A stretch of DNA of 29,158 bases from an uncultured Porphyromonadaceae bacterium (GTDB lineage: Bacteria > Bacteroidota > Bacteroidia > Bacteroidales > Barnesiellaceae): the NCBI GenBank assembly GCA_900538555.1, contig UPYI01000023.1:1-29158 (forward strand), in the 5' to 3' direction. The stretch's first letter is position 1. Each line of letters opens with the position of its first letter. Of this stretch, positions 15,462 to 23,845 are shown in pieces. Position numbers and translations under genes: made by a program. The notes below the pieces were generated by a model. The model ran no database searches. It was not told where the DNA came from and worked only from the letters and a program-made list of their open reading frames with translations.

Positions 15462-16934
15462 ATGCTTAAACAACAGTTACAACAGAAGTTACAGCAGCGA
15501 TTGTCTCCGTTTCAAATTCAGCAGATTCGATTGTTGGAGCTGACCGAAATCGAGTTGGAGGAGCGTGTTAAGCAGGAATTGGTAGACAATCCGGCATTGG
15601 AAGAGGGTTCGGACGATTCGCCGGCGGGTGAGTTGGCGGAGCTGCCGGAGAGCGATACCGATGTCGATGAATACGGACAGCCGTTGGAGTCGGCGGAAGA
15701 GATGTCGTTGGCAGATTATCGCACGGAGGATGATATTCCCGATTACCGTTTGGAGGCGGATAATTTTTCGCGCGACGATAAGCACGACGATATACCTTTT
15801 GTTTCCGCATCGTCGTTTCACGACTTTCTGGAATCGCAGTTGGGCGAGCGTTCGATGAACGAGACCGATCGAAAGATCGCTGAATACATCATTGGAAATA
15901 TCGATGAAAACGGCTATTTGCAACGCCCGTTGGCTGCCATATCCGACGATCTGTTGTTTCAGGCGGGTGTCGATGTCGGGCAAGACCGGCTCGAAGAGAT
16001 TCTGCAAGTGATACAGGATTTCGAACCGGCTGGCGTAGCGGCTTCGTCGCTGCGGGAGTGCTTGCTGTTGCAATTGGAACGGCGCGAAGGTACACCGGCG
16101 AATTTGTTGGCATATAAGATTATCGACGAGTCGTTCGATGCTTTTACTAAAAAGCACTACGATAAATTGTTGAAATTGTACGGCGTCGATGAGTCTTTGA
16201 TGAAAGATGCCATACGCGAGATTACATCGTTGAACCCGAAACCGGGAAGCCTGTGGAACAATACGTACGAGGTGGCAAGCCAGCATGTGATTCCCGACTT
16301 CTTTGTCGATTCGCAGGACGGCGAGCTGACGGTGGAGATGAACAACGGGAACCTGCCGGTGTTACGGGTCAGCAGGGAGTATCGCGAAATGCTGGACGAC
16401 TATAACGGCAATAAGCGTAACCAGACCCGCGAACGGAAAGACGCTCTGTCGTTTGTAAAGCAAAAGATAGATGCGGCACAATGGTTTGTGAGTGCCGTGA
16501 AGCAGCGGCAGCAGACGCTGATGAGCGTGATGCAGGCGATAGTCGAATTGCAACGCGATTTTTTCCTTACCGGCGACGAGGGGCGTTTGCGCCCGATGGT
16601 GTTGCGCGATGTGGCGGAACGTTCGGGATATGATATTTCTACCGTATCGCGGGCAAGCAACAGCAAATATGTACAGACCAATTTCGGATTTTATCCGTTG
16701 AAATATTTTTTCTCGGAGTCGGTGCAGAACGATTCGGGCGAGGAGATCTCTACCCGCGAAGTGAAGCAGATATTGCAACAGTTGATCGATGCGGAGGACA
16801 AACGGAAGCCGCTGCCCGACGACCGCTTGTGTGAATTGTTGCAGGAACGGGGGTATGTGATTGCCCGGCGGACGATTGCCAAATACCGGGAGCAATTGTC
16901 GATACCGGTAGCCCGTTTGCGTAAAGAAATCTGA
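15462..16934 (+). CDS. rpoN: RNA polymerase sigma-54 factor
   Basis: A 490-residue sigma-54, the sigma factor that reads -24/-12 promoters and needs AAA+ activators. ATG 15462 is chosen over the in-frame GTG at 15450 because LKQQLQQKLQQRLSPFQIQQIRLLELT is the normal start of the activator-interacting region I (residues 1-45). A very acidic linker (about 45-110) is region II. The core-binding domain covers about 115-300, with ENGYLQRPL and the GVAASSLRECL repeats. The DNA-binding part (about 320-490) contains the HTH segment RPMVLRDVAERSGYDISTVSRASNSKYVQT and ends with the RpoN box ARRTIAKYREQ (468-478). No activator gene is in the window. The next gene starts 85 bases downstream. Confidence 0.97.
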   Translation: MLKQQLQQKLQQRLSPFQIQQIRLLELTEIELEERVKQELVDNPALEEGSDDSPAGELAELPESDTDVDEYGQPLESAEEMSLADYRTEDDIPDYRLEADNFSRDDKHDDIPFVSASSFHDFLESQLGERSMNETDRKIAEYIIGNIDENGYLQRPLAAISDDLLFQAGVDVGQDRLEEILQVIQDFEPAGVAASSLRECLLLQLERREGTPANLLAYKIIDESFDAFTKKHYDKLLKLYGVDESLMKDAIREITSLNPKPGSLWNNTYEVASQHVIPDFFVDSQDGELTVEMNNGNLPVLRVSREYREMLDDYNGNKRNQTRERKDALSFVKQKIDAAQWFVSAVKQRQQTLMSVMQAIVELQRDFFLTGDEGRLRPMVLRDVAERSGYDISTVSRASNSKYVQTNFGFYPLKYFFSESVQNDSGEEISTREVKQILQQLIDAEDKRKPLPDDRLCELLQERGYVIARRTIAKYREQLSIPVARLRKEI

Positions 16935-17019
16935 TAGGGACACGTTGTGTCGTTCGGGATTTCGTCAGGTGTTTAATTTTAGGAAAAGAGATCCGGGTTC
17001 GGATCGCAGAAGATAGAAG

Positions 17020-17637
17020 ATGAAAAGTTTGGCTCGGTTGTTTTCGATACTGTTGCATCCGTTTTTGATCCCCACGTACGGAGCGTTGATAGCGATGGGA
17101 ACATCGTATATGGTGTTGTTGGGTCGTGGTGCGCTGTGGTTCGTCACCGGATGTATGTTTCTGTTCACTTGCCTTTTTCCGCTGATGGCTTTGTTCCTGC
17201 TGTATCGTTGGCGGTTAGTGGGCGATATGGACGTGGTAAACCGGAAAGAGAGATTGTTGCCTTACCTTTTTACCCTTATCTGTTATGTCGGCTGCATCTT
17301 TTTTTTCGTGCGGTGGCATTTGCCGGCATGGCTGCCCGGCTTCTTGGAAGGAGCGGTGATCGCCATGCTTTGTTCGATCGTGATTAACCGGTGGTGGAAG
17401 ATCAGTGCGCACATGGCGTCGATAGGTGGTTTGACCGCTATGGTGTGGGTGATGTGCCTTTCGAACCTGATGTTGCCCGAATGGCAGATGCCTGTCTTTT
17501 TGACGGTGGTGCTCTCCTCGGGTATCTTGGGGTCGTCGCGGATCATTCTCGGACGCCACACGATCGGGCAGGTGCTTGCCGGATTTGCCAACGGATTTTT
17601 CTGGGTGGCTTGCAGCAGTTTTGTATTTATGTTCTAA
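17020..17637 (+). CDS. PAP2-superfamily integral membrane protein (degenerate phosphatase motif)
   Basis: A 205-residue protein with about six membrane helices that fits the PAP2 (type 2 phosphatidic acid phosphatase) fold. The three family motifs can be placed: motif 1 as NRKERLLPY (74-82), motif 2 as SAH (S129, H131, where SGH is usual) and motif 3 as SR-x5-H-x3-Q (S173, R174, H180, Q184, where Asp is usual at 184). Both catalytic histidines remain, so activity on a lipid phosphate such as undecaprenyl pyrophosphate is possible but not assured. It lies between rpoN and purE, 16 bases before the purE start, and is probably cotranscribed. A purely structural or transport role is an alternative. 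Confidence 0.7.
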   Translation: MKSLARLFSILLHPFLIPTYGALIAMGTSYMVLLGRGALWFVTGCMFLFTCLFPLMALFLLYRWRLVGDMDVVNRKERLLPYLFTLICYVGCIFFFVRWHLPAWLPGFLEGAVIAMLCSIVINRWWKISAHMASIGGLTAMVWVMCLSNLMLPEWQMPVFLTVVLSSGILGSSRIILGRHTIGQVLAGFANGFFWVACSSFVFMF

Positions 17638-17653
17638 TTTAATATAGTTGCAG

Positions 17654-18160
17654 ATGAAACCAATTGTCAGCATTATCATGGGCAGTACATCCGACCTGCC
17701 TATCATGGAGAAAGCGGCTCAGTTGTTAAACGATTTTGAGATTCCTTTCGAGATGAATGCGCTTTCGGCACACCGTACCCCGATGGAGGTGGAAGAGTTT
17801 GCCAAAAATGCCAAGTCGCGCGGTATACAGGTGATTATTGCGGCGGCAGGTATGGCGGCACATCTTCCGGGAGTGATCGCTTCGATGACTACGGTGCCTG
17901 TGATCGGTGTTCCGATCAAATCGTCGTTGGACGGAATAGACGCATTGTATGCCATTGTCCAGATGCCTCCGGGCATTCCGGTTGCCACCGTGGGTATTAA
18001 CGCCGGTTTGAATGCGGCGATTCTGGCTACGCAGATTCTGGCACTCGGCGATGCCCGCATTGCCGAACGGGTGCAGGAATATAAAACCAATCTGGCGAAG
18101 AAGATCGTGGTGGCGAATCAGGAACTGTCGAAAATTTCCTATCCGTTCAAAACCAATTAG
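17654..18160 (+). CDS. purE: N5-carboxyaminoimidazole ribonucleotide mutase
   Basis: A 168-residue class I PurE, which converts N5-CAIR to CAIR in purine synthesis. The start is ATG 17654, not the TTG two codons earlier; the protein then opens MKPIVSIIMGSTSDLPIM, with the family motif GSxSDLPxM. Other marks are the SAHRTP motif (about residues 40-45) with the catalytic His, and AAAGMAAHLPGVIAS (about 70-84) forming the nucleotide pocket. The enzyme is an octamer in the family. It requires a PurK partner, which is not in this window. ispG follows 164 bases downstream, a neighbour order that I recall from other Bacteroidales. Confidence 0.96.
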   Translation: MKPIVSIIMGSTSDLPIMEKAAQLLNDFEIPFEMNALSAHRTPMEVEEFAKNAKSRGIQVIIAAAGMAAHLPGVIASMTTVPVIGVPIKSSLDGIDALYAIVQMPPGIPVATVGINAGLNAAILATQILALGDARIAERVQEYKTNLAKKIVVANQELSKISYPFKTN

Positions 18161-18324
18161 AAAATACCGGTAGTCGGGCAATGTTTCCCGATCCGGATGT
18201 GGTTCTCGTTTTTATTGCTTGTAGAGGCAGGAGGGATGCGGTGTGCGGTTCCCTATGGTTTTTACAGGCGATATGGGAATGCACCCCGGAACGGTTCGTC
18301 CGTCTATTGTCTGAATGTATGTAT

Positions 18325-20163
18325 ATGGATTATTTCAATTATCACCGCCGGAAAAGCAGTGTGGTGCATATCGGCGATACTCCGTTGGGAGGAACGAATC
18401 CGGTCAGAATACAGTCGATGACCAATACCTCGACCATGGATACGCCGGGAAGTGTAGAACAATGTATCCGCATTATCGATGCCGGAGCCGATTATGTGCG
18501 GCTTACGGCACAGGGCGTGCGCGAGGCGGAAAATCTGGCGGAGATCAAGCGGGAGCTGTTGGCTCGCGGATTCCGTACGCCGTTAGTGGCGGATATTCAT
18601 TTCAATCCGAAAGCTGCCGATGCGGCTGCCGTGACAGTGGACAAGGTGCGGATCAATCCCGGAAATTTCGTGGACAGTGCCCGTACTTTCAAACAACTTT
18701 CATATACCGACGAGGAGTATGCTGCCGAATTGCAGCGTATCCGCGACCGGCTGGTACCGTTTCTGGATATTTGCCGCGAGCATGGCACTGCCGTGCGGTT
18801 GGGTGTGAACCACGGTTCGTTGTCCGACCGCATCATGAGCCGTTACGGCGATACCCCCGAAGGCATGGTGGAGTCGTGTATGGAGTTTCTGCGGATTTGC
18901 AGGGATGAGGCTTTTCACGATGTGGCGATTTCGATCAAGGCATCCAATACGGCGATTATGGTAAAGACTGTACGGATGCTGGTCGATGCGATGGAGAAAG
19001 AGCAGATGTCTTACCCGTTGCATCTGGGGGTTACCGAGGCAGGCGACGGTGAAGACGGGCGCATCAAGTCGGCGGTAGGTATCGGTGCGTTGCTGGCAGA
19101 CGGTATCGGCGATACGATACGGGTATCGTTGAGCGAGGATCCGGAACTGGAAATTCCGGTAGCCCGCAAGCTGGTCGATTATATTGTAGCCCGCGAGGGA
19201 CATCCGGCGATTTCCGGAACGGTATATCCCGGATTCGATTTCGTACATCCCTGCAAACGCGACACGGATGCGGTCGATAGAGTGGGAGGAACACATCAGC
19301 CGGTAGTTGTCGCTTCGGGAACGGGAGAATATGGCCGGAGCTTGTCGCCCGATTATGTATATGTAGGCAAAGACTTGTCGTTGCCGGTGGCTGCGGCATC
19401 CCGTCGCATTGTCGATGCTTCCGCATGGAATGGCGAGGAGACGCTGAGCCCGTTGTTCCGGGCGGATGAGTGGGAGGCAATGACCGGTGCGAAAGCCGCT
19501 GTGCGGTTCGTAGAGATGTCGTTGCCCGATCTGACCGACGATCGGTTGAAATGGCTGTCGGAAACGTCGGGAGTCGTAGTCGTATTGTATTCGGTGCATC
19601 GGAATCCGGTGGGCGAAATGCGGGCGTTTCTGCATCGTCTGGTTTCGGCAGGCTGCCGTGTGCCGGTGATCTTGAAACGGGTTTATCGGGAAGCGGATGC
19701 GGAAAGTTTGCAGATCAAAGCCGGTGCGGACTTGGGCGTGTTGCTGCTCGACGGTTTCGGCGAAGGGGTCTGGTTGGAAAACGAAGCGGCTGAAATTCCG
19801 GTGGAATCGACCGTGAACTATGCTTTTGCCTTGTTGCAGGCTGCCCGCCGGAGAATCAGCAAGACCGAATATATTTCGTGTCCGAGCTGCGGTCGTACGA
19901 TGTTCGACCTGCAAACGACAATTGCCCGTGTAAAGGCGGCTACATCGCATCTGACCGGTCTTAAAATCGGGGTGATGGGATGTGTCGTAAACGGTCCGGG
20001 CGAAATGGCGGATGCCGATTACGGTTATGTAGGAGCCGGACGCGGCAGGGTAAGCCTTTACAAAGGAAAAGTGTGTGTGGAAAAGAATATCCCCGAAGAG
20101 GAGGCGATAGGTAAACTGATCGGTCTGATACAGGCAAACGGCGATTGGAAAGAAAGGGAATGA
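18325..20163 (+). CDS. ispG: 4-hydroxy-3-methylbut-2-enyl diphosphate synthase (large Bacteroidetes/plant-type)
   Basis: IspG (GcpE) carries out the penultimate step of the MEP isoprenoid pathway, turning MEcPP into HMBPP with a [4Fe-4S] cluster. The start at 18325 gives 612 residues beginning MDYFNYHRRKSSVVHIGDTP, as in other Bacteroidales; the open frame back to 18181 and the ATG at 18319 are less likely. The TIM barrel (about 1-290) contains PVRIQSMTNT, DYVRLTAQG and DKVRINPGNF. An insert of about 220 residues (roughly 290-510) between barrel and iron-sulfur domain makes this the long form found in Bacteroidetes, chlamydiae and plants. Cluster ligands are C519 and C522 (CPSC) and C553 (MGCVVNGPGE), with the following Glu. 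The stop codon overlaps the MATE start by 4 bases. Confidence 0.96.
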   Translation: MDYFNYHRRKSSVVHIGDTPLGGTNPVRIQSMTNTSTMDTPGSVEQCIRIIDAGADYVRLTAQGVREAENLAEIKRELLARGFRTPLVADIHFNPKAADAAAVTVDKVRINPGNFVDSARTFKQLSYTDEEYAAELQRIRDRLVPFLDICREHGTAVRLGVNHGSLSDRIMSRYGDTPEGMVESCMEFLRICRDEAFHDVAISIKASNTAIMVKTVRMLVDAMEKEQMSYPLHLGVTEAGDGEDGRIKSAVGIGALLADGIGDTIRVSLSEDPELEIPVARKLVDYIVAREGHPAISGTVYPGFDFVHPCKRDTDAVDRVGGTHQPVVVASGTGEYGRSLSPDYVYVGKDLSLPVAAASRRIVDASAWNGEETLSPLFRADEWEAMTGAKAAVRFVEMSLPDLTDDRLKWLSETSGVVVVLYSVHRNPVGEMRAFLHRLVSAGCRVPVILKRVYREADAESLQIKAGADLGVLLLDGFGEGVWLENEAAEIPVESTVNYAFALLQAARRRISKTEYISCPSCGRTMFDLQTTIARVKAATSHLTGLKIGVMGCVVNGPGEMADADYGYVGAGRGRVSLYKGKVCVEKNIPEEEAIGKLIGLIQANGDWKERE

Positions 20164-21533
20164 TGCAGACAGCGGAAGAGACGACTTATCGGCGGTTGGA
20201 GACAGAGCCTGTGGGGCGGCTGTTGTGGGAATATTCTGTTCCCGCGATAGTCGGTGTCATGGTGATGTCGCTCTACAATGTCGTGGATCGTATATTTATC
20301 GGGCAAGGCATTGGTGCTGACGCTATTTCGGGGTTGGCTCTGACGTTTCCGGTGATGTCGCTTTCGGCGGCGATCGGTATGCTGATCGGGGTGGGTGCAT
20401 CGTCGCGCATCTCGATCGTGCTGGGACAGAAAAATTACGGGCAGGCGGAGAAGATTCTGGGCAATAGTCTGGTCTTGCTGTTGTCGTTCTGTCTGGTCTA
20501 TTTGTCGGCATTCGCCCTGTTTATGGATGAAATACTGCGGGCTTTCGGTGGCAGTGAACGTACGATACCGTATGCCCGCGAGTTCATGTATTACATCTTG
20601 CCCGGTATGCTGTGCATGAACCTGTGTTACAGTTTCAATAACGTGATGCGTGCATCGGGCTATCCGAAGAAGGCGATGCTTACCATGCTGTTGGGTGCGG
20701 GGCTGAATCTGGTATTGGCTCCGTTTTTCCTGTTTGTGTTGAAGATGGGCATACGGGGAGCGGCCATAGCCACCGATATTGCGATGTTCGTTTCGATGCT
20801 GTTTGTGATGCGGCACTTTATCGGTCGCAGAAGCCGGTTGCGTTTTCGCCGGGGGACATTTCGGTTGGAGTGGAAGATCATTGTCAGTATCGTTTCCATC
20901 GGTCTTTCTCCGTTTCTGATCAATGTTGCCGCGAGTGCGATCAATGCGTTGCTGAACATGGAGCTGCAACATTATGGAGGAGACGATGCAATCGGAGCTT
21001 TCGGGATTTTCAACAGCTATGCCAATCTGGTGGTGATGCTGATCGTGGGGTTGTGTCAGGGCATGCAACCGATTGTCGGCTATAATTTCGGAGCGGGACA
21101 TTACCGGCGGATGAAGAGAGCGTTCCTGCTTACGGCATTCGTCGCTACGGTATGTACTACGATCGGCTGGATCGGTTCTACGTTCCTGTCGTATTATATT
21201 GTGCGGGCGTTTACTTACGATGCGCATTTGATCAGCGTTGCCCGTCACGGTCTGAAAATAGCTATGATCGTGTTCCCGATTGTCGGGGCGCAGATCGTAT
21301 CGACCAATCTGTTCCAATCGTTGGGGATGGCCTCCAAGTCGATATTTCTCAGTCTTACCCGTCAGGTGCTGTTCCTGATCCCGTTGCTGGTGGTACTTCC
21401 CCGTTATTGGGGTCTGGACGGTGTATGGATGGCGATGCCTATTTCGGATGTCATAGCTACCGTCGTGACACTGGCTCTGCTTTTCCGGCAGAACCGTTTG
21501 TTCAACAAACAGTTCGGTGCGTCGTTCCAATAG
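20160..21533 (+). CDS. MATE-family efflux transporter
   Basis: A 457-residue inner-membrane protein with about twelve helices in two similar halves, as in the MATE (multidrug and toxic compound extrusion) family, which exports organic cations or other compounds against H+ or Na+. Family marks near the N-terminus are the EYSVPAIVGVMVMSLYNVVDRIFIGQGIG segment and GVGASSRISIVLGQKNYGQAEKILG; the second half has GLCQGMQPIVGYNFGAGHYRRMKRAF. The start is the ATG at 20160, whose ATGA overlaps the ispG stop (the next codon, 20163, is also ATG), and a purine-rich GAAAGGGA stands in front. The coupled start suggests translation with ispG. The substrate is unknown. Confidence 0.92.
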   Translation: MMQTAEETTYRRLETEPVGRLLWEYSVPAIVGVMVMSLYNVVDRIFIGQGIGADAISGLALTFPVMSLSAAIGMLIGVGASSRISIVLGQKNYGQAEKILGNSLVLLLSFCLVYLSAFALFMDEILRAFGGSERTIPYAREFMYYILPGMLCMNLCYSFNNVMRASGYPKKAMLTMLLGAGLNLVLAPFFLFVLKMGIRGAAIATDIAMFVSMLFVMRHFIGRRSRLRFRRGTFRLEWKIIVSIVSIGLSPFLINVAASAINALLNMELQHYGGDDAIGAFGIFNSYANLVVMLIVGLCQGMQPIVGYNFGAGHYRRMKRAFLLTAFVATVCTTIGWIGSTFLSYYIVRAFTYDAHLISVARHGLKIAMIVFPIVGAQIVSTNLFQSLGMASKSIFLSLTRQVLFLIPLLVVLPRYWGLDGVWMAMPISDVIATVVTLALLFRQNRLFNKQFGASFQ

Positions 21534-21616
21534 ATCGGGCTAAGCCGTTTCCGTCGGTAACCCTGTGCCGCTTTTATCTTCATGTCCCGCATATTGACCG
21601 TTTTATAATATACCTG

Positions 21617-21669
21617 AAAGGGGCTGTGTCGAAACTTTGCAAACATCTTGCATTTCGACACAACCCCTT
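21617..21669. terminator. Terminator hairpin between MATE and Lrp genes, member of the dispersed family
   Basis: AAAGGGGCTGTGTCGAAA (21617-21634) pairs with TTTCGACACAACCCCTT (21653-21669) with one C-A mismatch. The loop contains a second small stem TGCAA/TTGCA. It lies between the convergent MATE and Lrp genes and has the same core as 10207-10253 and 24983-25024. Confidence 0.75.
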
Positions 21670-21699
21670 CTTAGTGGGTATATTCTCGAAAGGAGGCGG

Positions 21700-22173
21700 T
21701 TATGCTTCTCTTTCTTTGGGTTGTACGGGGAGTTCGCGGTTCATACTCTGTTCCAACGAAATGAGTGTCTCCGTAGCGGTCACTCCCGGGATGTGCTGTA
21801 TCTTGTCGTTCAGCAACTCCATGAGGTGTTCGTTATCGCGGGCGTACAATTTGCAGAGCATCGTGTACGGACCTGTGGTGAAATGGCATTCCACCACTTC
21901 GGGTATTTTTTCCAGTTCGGGAACCACGTCGCGGTACATAGAACCCTTTTCGAGTTTCACGCCGATATATGTACAGGTTCTATAACCTAACAGTTTGGGG
22001 TTTACATTGTATCCTGAACCTACGATCACTTTCATGTCTATCATTCGTTGGATACGTTGATGAATGGCGGCACGTGAGACTCCGCATTCGGCGGCTACAT
22101 CCTTCGAGGGTATGCGAGCATTGTGCATAATGATTTTGAGGATTTGCCGGTCGAGATTATCTATTTTTTCCAT
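21700..22173 (-). CDS. Lrp/AsnC-family transcriptional regulator
   Basis: A 157-residue regulator of the feast/famine family. The N-terminal helix-turn-helix (about 5-60) reads LDRQILKIIMHNARIPSKD, VAAECGVSRAAIHQRIQRM, followed by the linker GYNVNPKLLGYRTCTYIGV. The C-terminal RAM (ligand-binding) domain (about 65-145) has the usual GPYTMLCKLYARDNEHLMELL and a closing IPGVTATETLISL. Members bind amino acids and form octamers that wrap DNA. It is monocistronic: a hairpin follows on the 3' side, and the gene upstream is separated by 190 bases. A palindrome over its own promoter suggests self-regulation. The target genes cannot be read from the window. Confidence 0.93.
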   Translation of the reverse strand: MEKIDNLDRQILKIIMHNARIPSKDVAAECGVSRAAIHQRIQRMIDMKVIVGSGYNVNPKLLGYRTCTYIGVKLEKGSMYRDVVPELEKIPEVVECHFTTGPYTMLCKLYARDNEHLMELLNDKIQHIPGVTATETLISLEQSMNRELPVQPKEREA

Positions 22174-22190
22174 ATCCTGAAATTATATTG

Positions 22191-22206
22191 TTTGTAATGT
22201 TACAAA
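22191..22206. promoter_or_regulatory. Palindromic operator candidate at the Lrp promoter
   Basis: TTTGTAA-TG-TTACAAA is a perfect 7-bp inverted repeat with a 2-base centre, 18 bases before the Lrp start codon. It overlaps the predicted -7 box and the start site, where binding by the gene's own product would block transcription. Confidence 0.45.
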
Positions 22207-22210
22207 ATTA
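22203..22210 (-). promoter_or_regulatory. -7 box of the Lrp/AsnC gene
   Basis: On the minus strand TAATTTTG is a perfect TAnnTTTG match about 30 bases before the ATG at 22173. No TTTG is found at the usual -33 distance; the closest is CTG with a 22-base spacer. Confidence 0.45.
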
Positions 22211-22308
22211 CCTTATTTTTTCGATTTTCTATCAGAAATAATGAATAAAATAAACAAAAAGTAAGTTTTTAATATTATTTTCTTTGCAGACGCATGCGGT
22301 ATGAAATA

Positions 22309-22346
22309 AAAAAACATTCTTTCCGTCATCGGAAAGAATGTTTTTT
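22309..22346 (-). terminator. Intrinsic terminator of the FKBP gene pair
   Basis: A perfect 17-bp stem: the left arm AAAAAACATTCTTTCCG is at 22309-22325 and the right arm CGGAAAGAATGTTTTTT at 22330-22346, with loop TCAT. It lies 16 bases after the stop of the FKBP lipoprotein gene; read on the minus strand the stem ends in a T run. Confidence 0.9.
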
Positions 22347-22362
22347 ATATGAAATCGGGTGA

Positions 22363-23241
22363 TTATTTAACGACTTCTACAACTTCGATTTCGAACACCA
22401 AAGCCGAGTTTGCCGGGATCGAACCCGCTCCGCGTTTGCCGTAAGCCAAGTTTGCCGGAATATACAGTTCGTATTTCGCACCCGGAGCCATCAGGGCAAG
22501 ACCTTCTCCGAATCCGGCGATTGTGCCTTGACCTACCGTAAAGGTCATATCCTTGTTGGCATCGAATTGAGTTCCGTCGATATGTTTACCTACGTAATTG
22601 ACTTTTACGCGGTCGCCGTTTTTCAATTGTTTGCCTTTCTTGCCGGCTTTGATCACTTTGTAGAGCAGACCCGATTCGGTTTTCTGCACACCGGCTTCCT
22701 GTGCTTTGGCAGCCAGAAATTCTTCGCCTTTTGCTAAGGTTTCCAATGCTTCGGGCGTATTGGCGCGGGCTTCGAGTTCAGCTTCTTCTTTTTGTTGTAT
22801 GGCATCTTCGATGATGCGGTTCAGGATTTGTCCTGCCTGAATGGCGGGGAGCAGGAATGCCGTATCGTTTTTCAGTGCCGAGATATAGGCAGCCAATACG
22901 ACAGCTTTGTCGATCGTGAGGTTGGAGGCATCTTCGATATTTTTGACAACACGTTTGGCTTGCATGCCTTGGCTGGCACCGAGTTCGAACGATTTATTGC
23001 TTTCTGTGGCATCGAAAGTCGATTTGAAACCTTTCAGAAACTGATCTATGTCGAGATCGTTCAGTTCGTCGTACATGCCGGTCTGACGGGCATCGGCGAG
23101 GCTTTTACCGTTGGCTAAACCGAAAGCGTAGCTAAGACTGTCGGTCGTGTTTTCCAGTTTGTTTACCGTTTTGCTGCCGCAGGAAGTCAATGCTATTGTG
23201 CCGGCGGCGATAGCTAAGGAGAATAAGATTGTTTTTTTCAT
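22363..23241 (-). CDS. FKBP-type peptidyl-prolyl cis-trans isomerase, lipoprotein
   Basis: A 292-residue lipoprotein: MKKTILFSLAIAAGTIALTSC gives a lipobox with Cys21. An N-terminal dimerisation-type helical domain (about 30-185, with LSYAFGLANGKSL) is followed by the FKBP catalytic domain (about 195-292). FKBP marks are NYVGKHIDGTQFDANKD, AGFGEGLALMAPGAKYELYIPANLAYGKRG and the closing IPANSALVFEIEVVEV. It is arranged like E. coli FkpA/Mip, so it should catalyse prolyl isomerisation and act as a chaperone in the periplasm, anchored to a membrane. It is the second gene of a two-gene unit, 19 bases after the other FKBP gene, followed by a strong terminator. Confidence 0.94.
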   Translation of the reverse strand: MKKTILFSLAIAAGTIALTSCGSKTVNKLENTTDSLSYAFGLANGKSLADARQTGMYDELNDLDIDQFLKGFKSTFDATESNKSFELGASQGMQAKRVVKNIEDASNLTIDKAVVLAAYISALKNDTAFLLPAIQAGQILNRIIEDAIQQKEEAELEARANTPEALETLAKGEEFLAAKAQEAGVQKTESGLLYKVIKAGKKGKQLKNGDRVKVNYVGKHIDGTQFDANKDMTFTVGQGTIAGFGEGLALMAPGAKYELYIPANLAYGKRGAGSIPANSALVFEIEVVEVVK

Positions 23242-23260
23242 TGTTTGAATATGTTATTGT

Positions 23261-23845
23261 TTATATTACTTTGATAAGTTCCACTTCGAATATAAGGGTG
23301 GCGTTCGCAGGAATGCTGCCGCCGGCACCTTGTTCGCCATAGGCGAGTTCCGACGGGATGTAAAGTTTCCAGCGAGAACCTTCGGGCATGAGTTGGAGAG
23401 CTTCCACCCAACCCGGAATCACTTGGTTTACACCGAATACGGCAGGTGTTCCGCGTTGAATGGAACTGTCGAATACCTGTCCGTCGATCATGGTTCCGTG
23501 GTAATGGCATTGTACGCGGTCGGTAGCTTTGGGTTTGCGGCCGGTTCCTGCGGTCAATACTTCATATTGCAATCCGCTGGGAAGTACGGTCACCTCGGGA
23601 CGTTTGGCGTTTTCTTCGAGGAATGCTTTGCCGGCTTTTGCATTCTCTTCCGAAATTTCTTGCTGCAATCGGGTGAAAAATTCGTTGATGACATTCTTGG
23701 CTTCGTCGAAGCTCATTTCAGGTTTTTCCTGATTGTACACTGCACTCACCCCTTTGGCGAAGTCTTCAATGTTTATTTTCTTGATGCCTGAGCCTAAAAA
23801 GTTGTTTCCCATGCTCAAACCAAGAGCGTAACTAAGTTTATCCAT
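23261..23845 (-). CDS. FKBP-type peptidyl-prolyl cis-trans isomerase, no signal peptide
   Basis: A 194-residue FklB-like isomerase that starts MDKLSYALGLSMGNNFLGSG without any signal sequence, so it should work in the cytoplasm. The N-terminal helical domain (about 1-80) matches the one in the lipoprotein neighbour (LSYAxGL), and the FKBP domain (about 90-194) has CHYHGTMIDGQVFDSS, PGWVEALQLMPEGSRWKLYIPSELAYGEQG and IPANATLIFEVELIKV. The shared build shows that the pair arose by duplication followed by a change of compartment. It is the first gene of the unit; upstream only a 7-of-8 -7 box (23870-23877, minus) is seen. Confidence 0.94.
   Translation of the reverse strand: MDKLSYALGLSMGNNFLGSGIKKINIEDFAKGVSAVYNQEKPEMSFDEAKNVINEFFTRLQQEISEENAKAGKAFLEENAKRPEVTVLPSGLQYEVLTAGTGRKPKATDRVQCHYHGTMIDGQVFDSSIQRGTPAVFGVNQVIPGWVEALQLMPEGSRWKLYIPSELAYGEQGAGGSIPANATLIFEVELIKVI

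Noticed and set aside
18181..18324. N-terminal extension of IspG (48 more residues)
   Set aside because: The extra residues match nothing in IspG, while MDYFNYHRR at 18325 is the expected family start.
18700..19950. A 416-codon minus-strand frame opposite ispG
   Set aside because: No domain is visible and ispG on the other strand is certain.
20058..21530. A 490-codon minus-strand reading frame opposite the MATE gene
   Set aside because: It is rich in His, Gln, Arg and Thr with no recognisable motif and lies entirely opposite a clear MATE transporter; it is a shadow of that gene's codon use.
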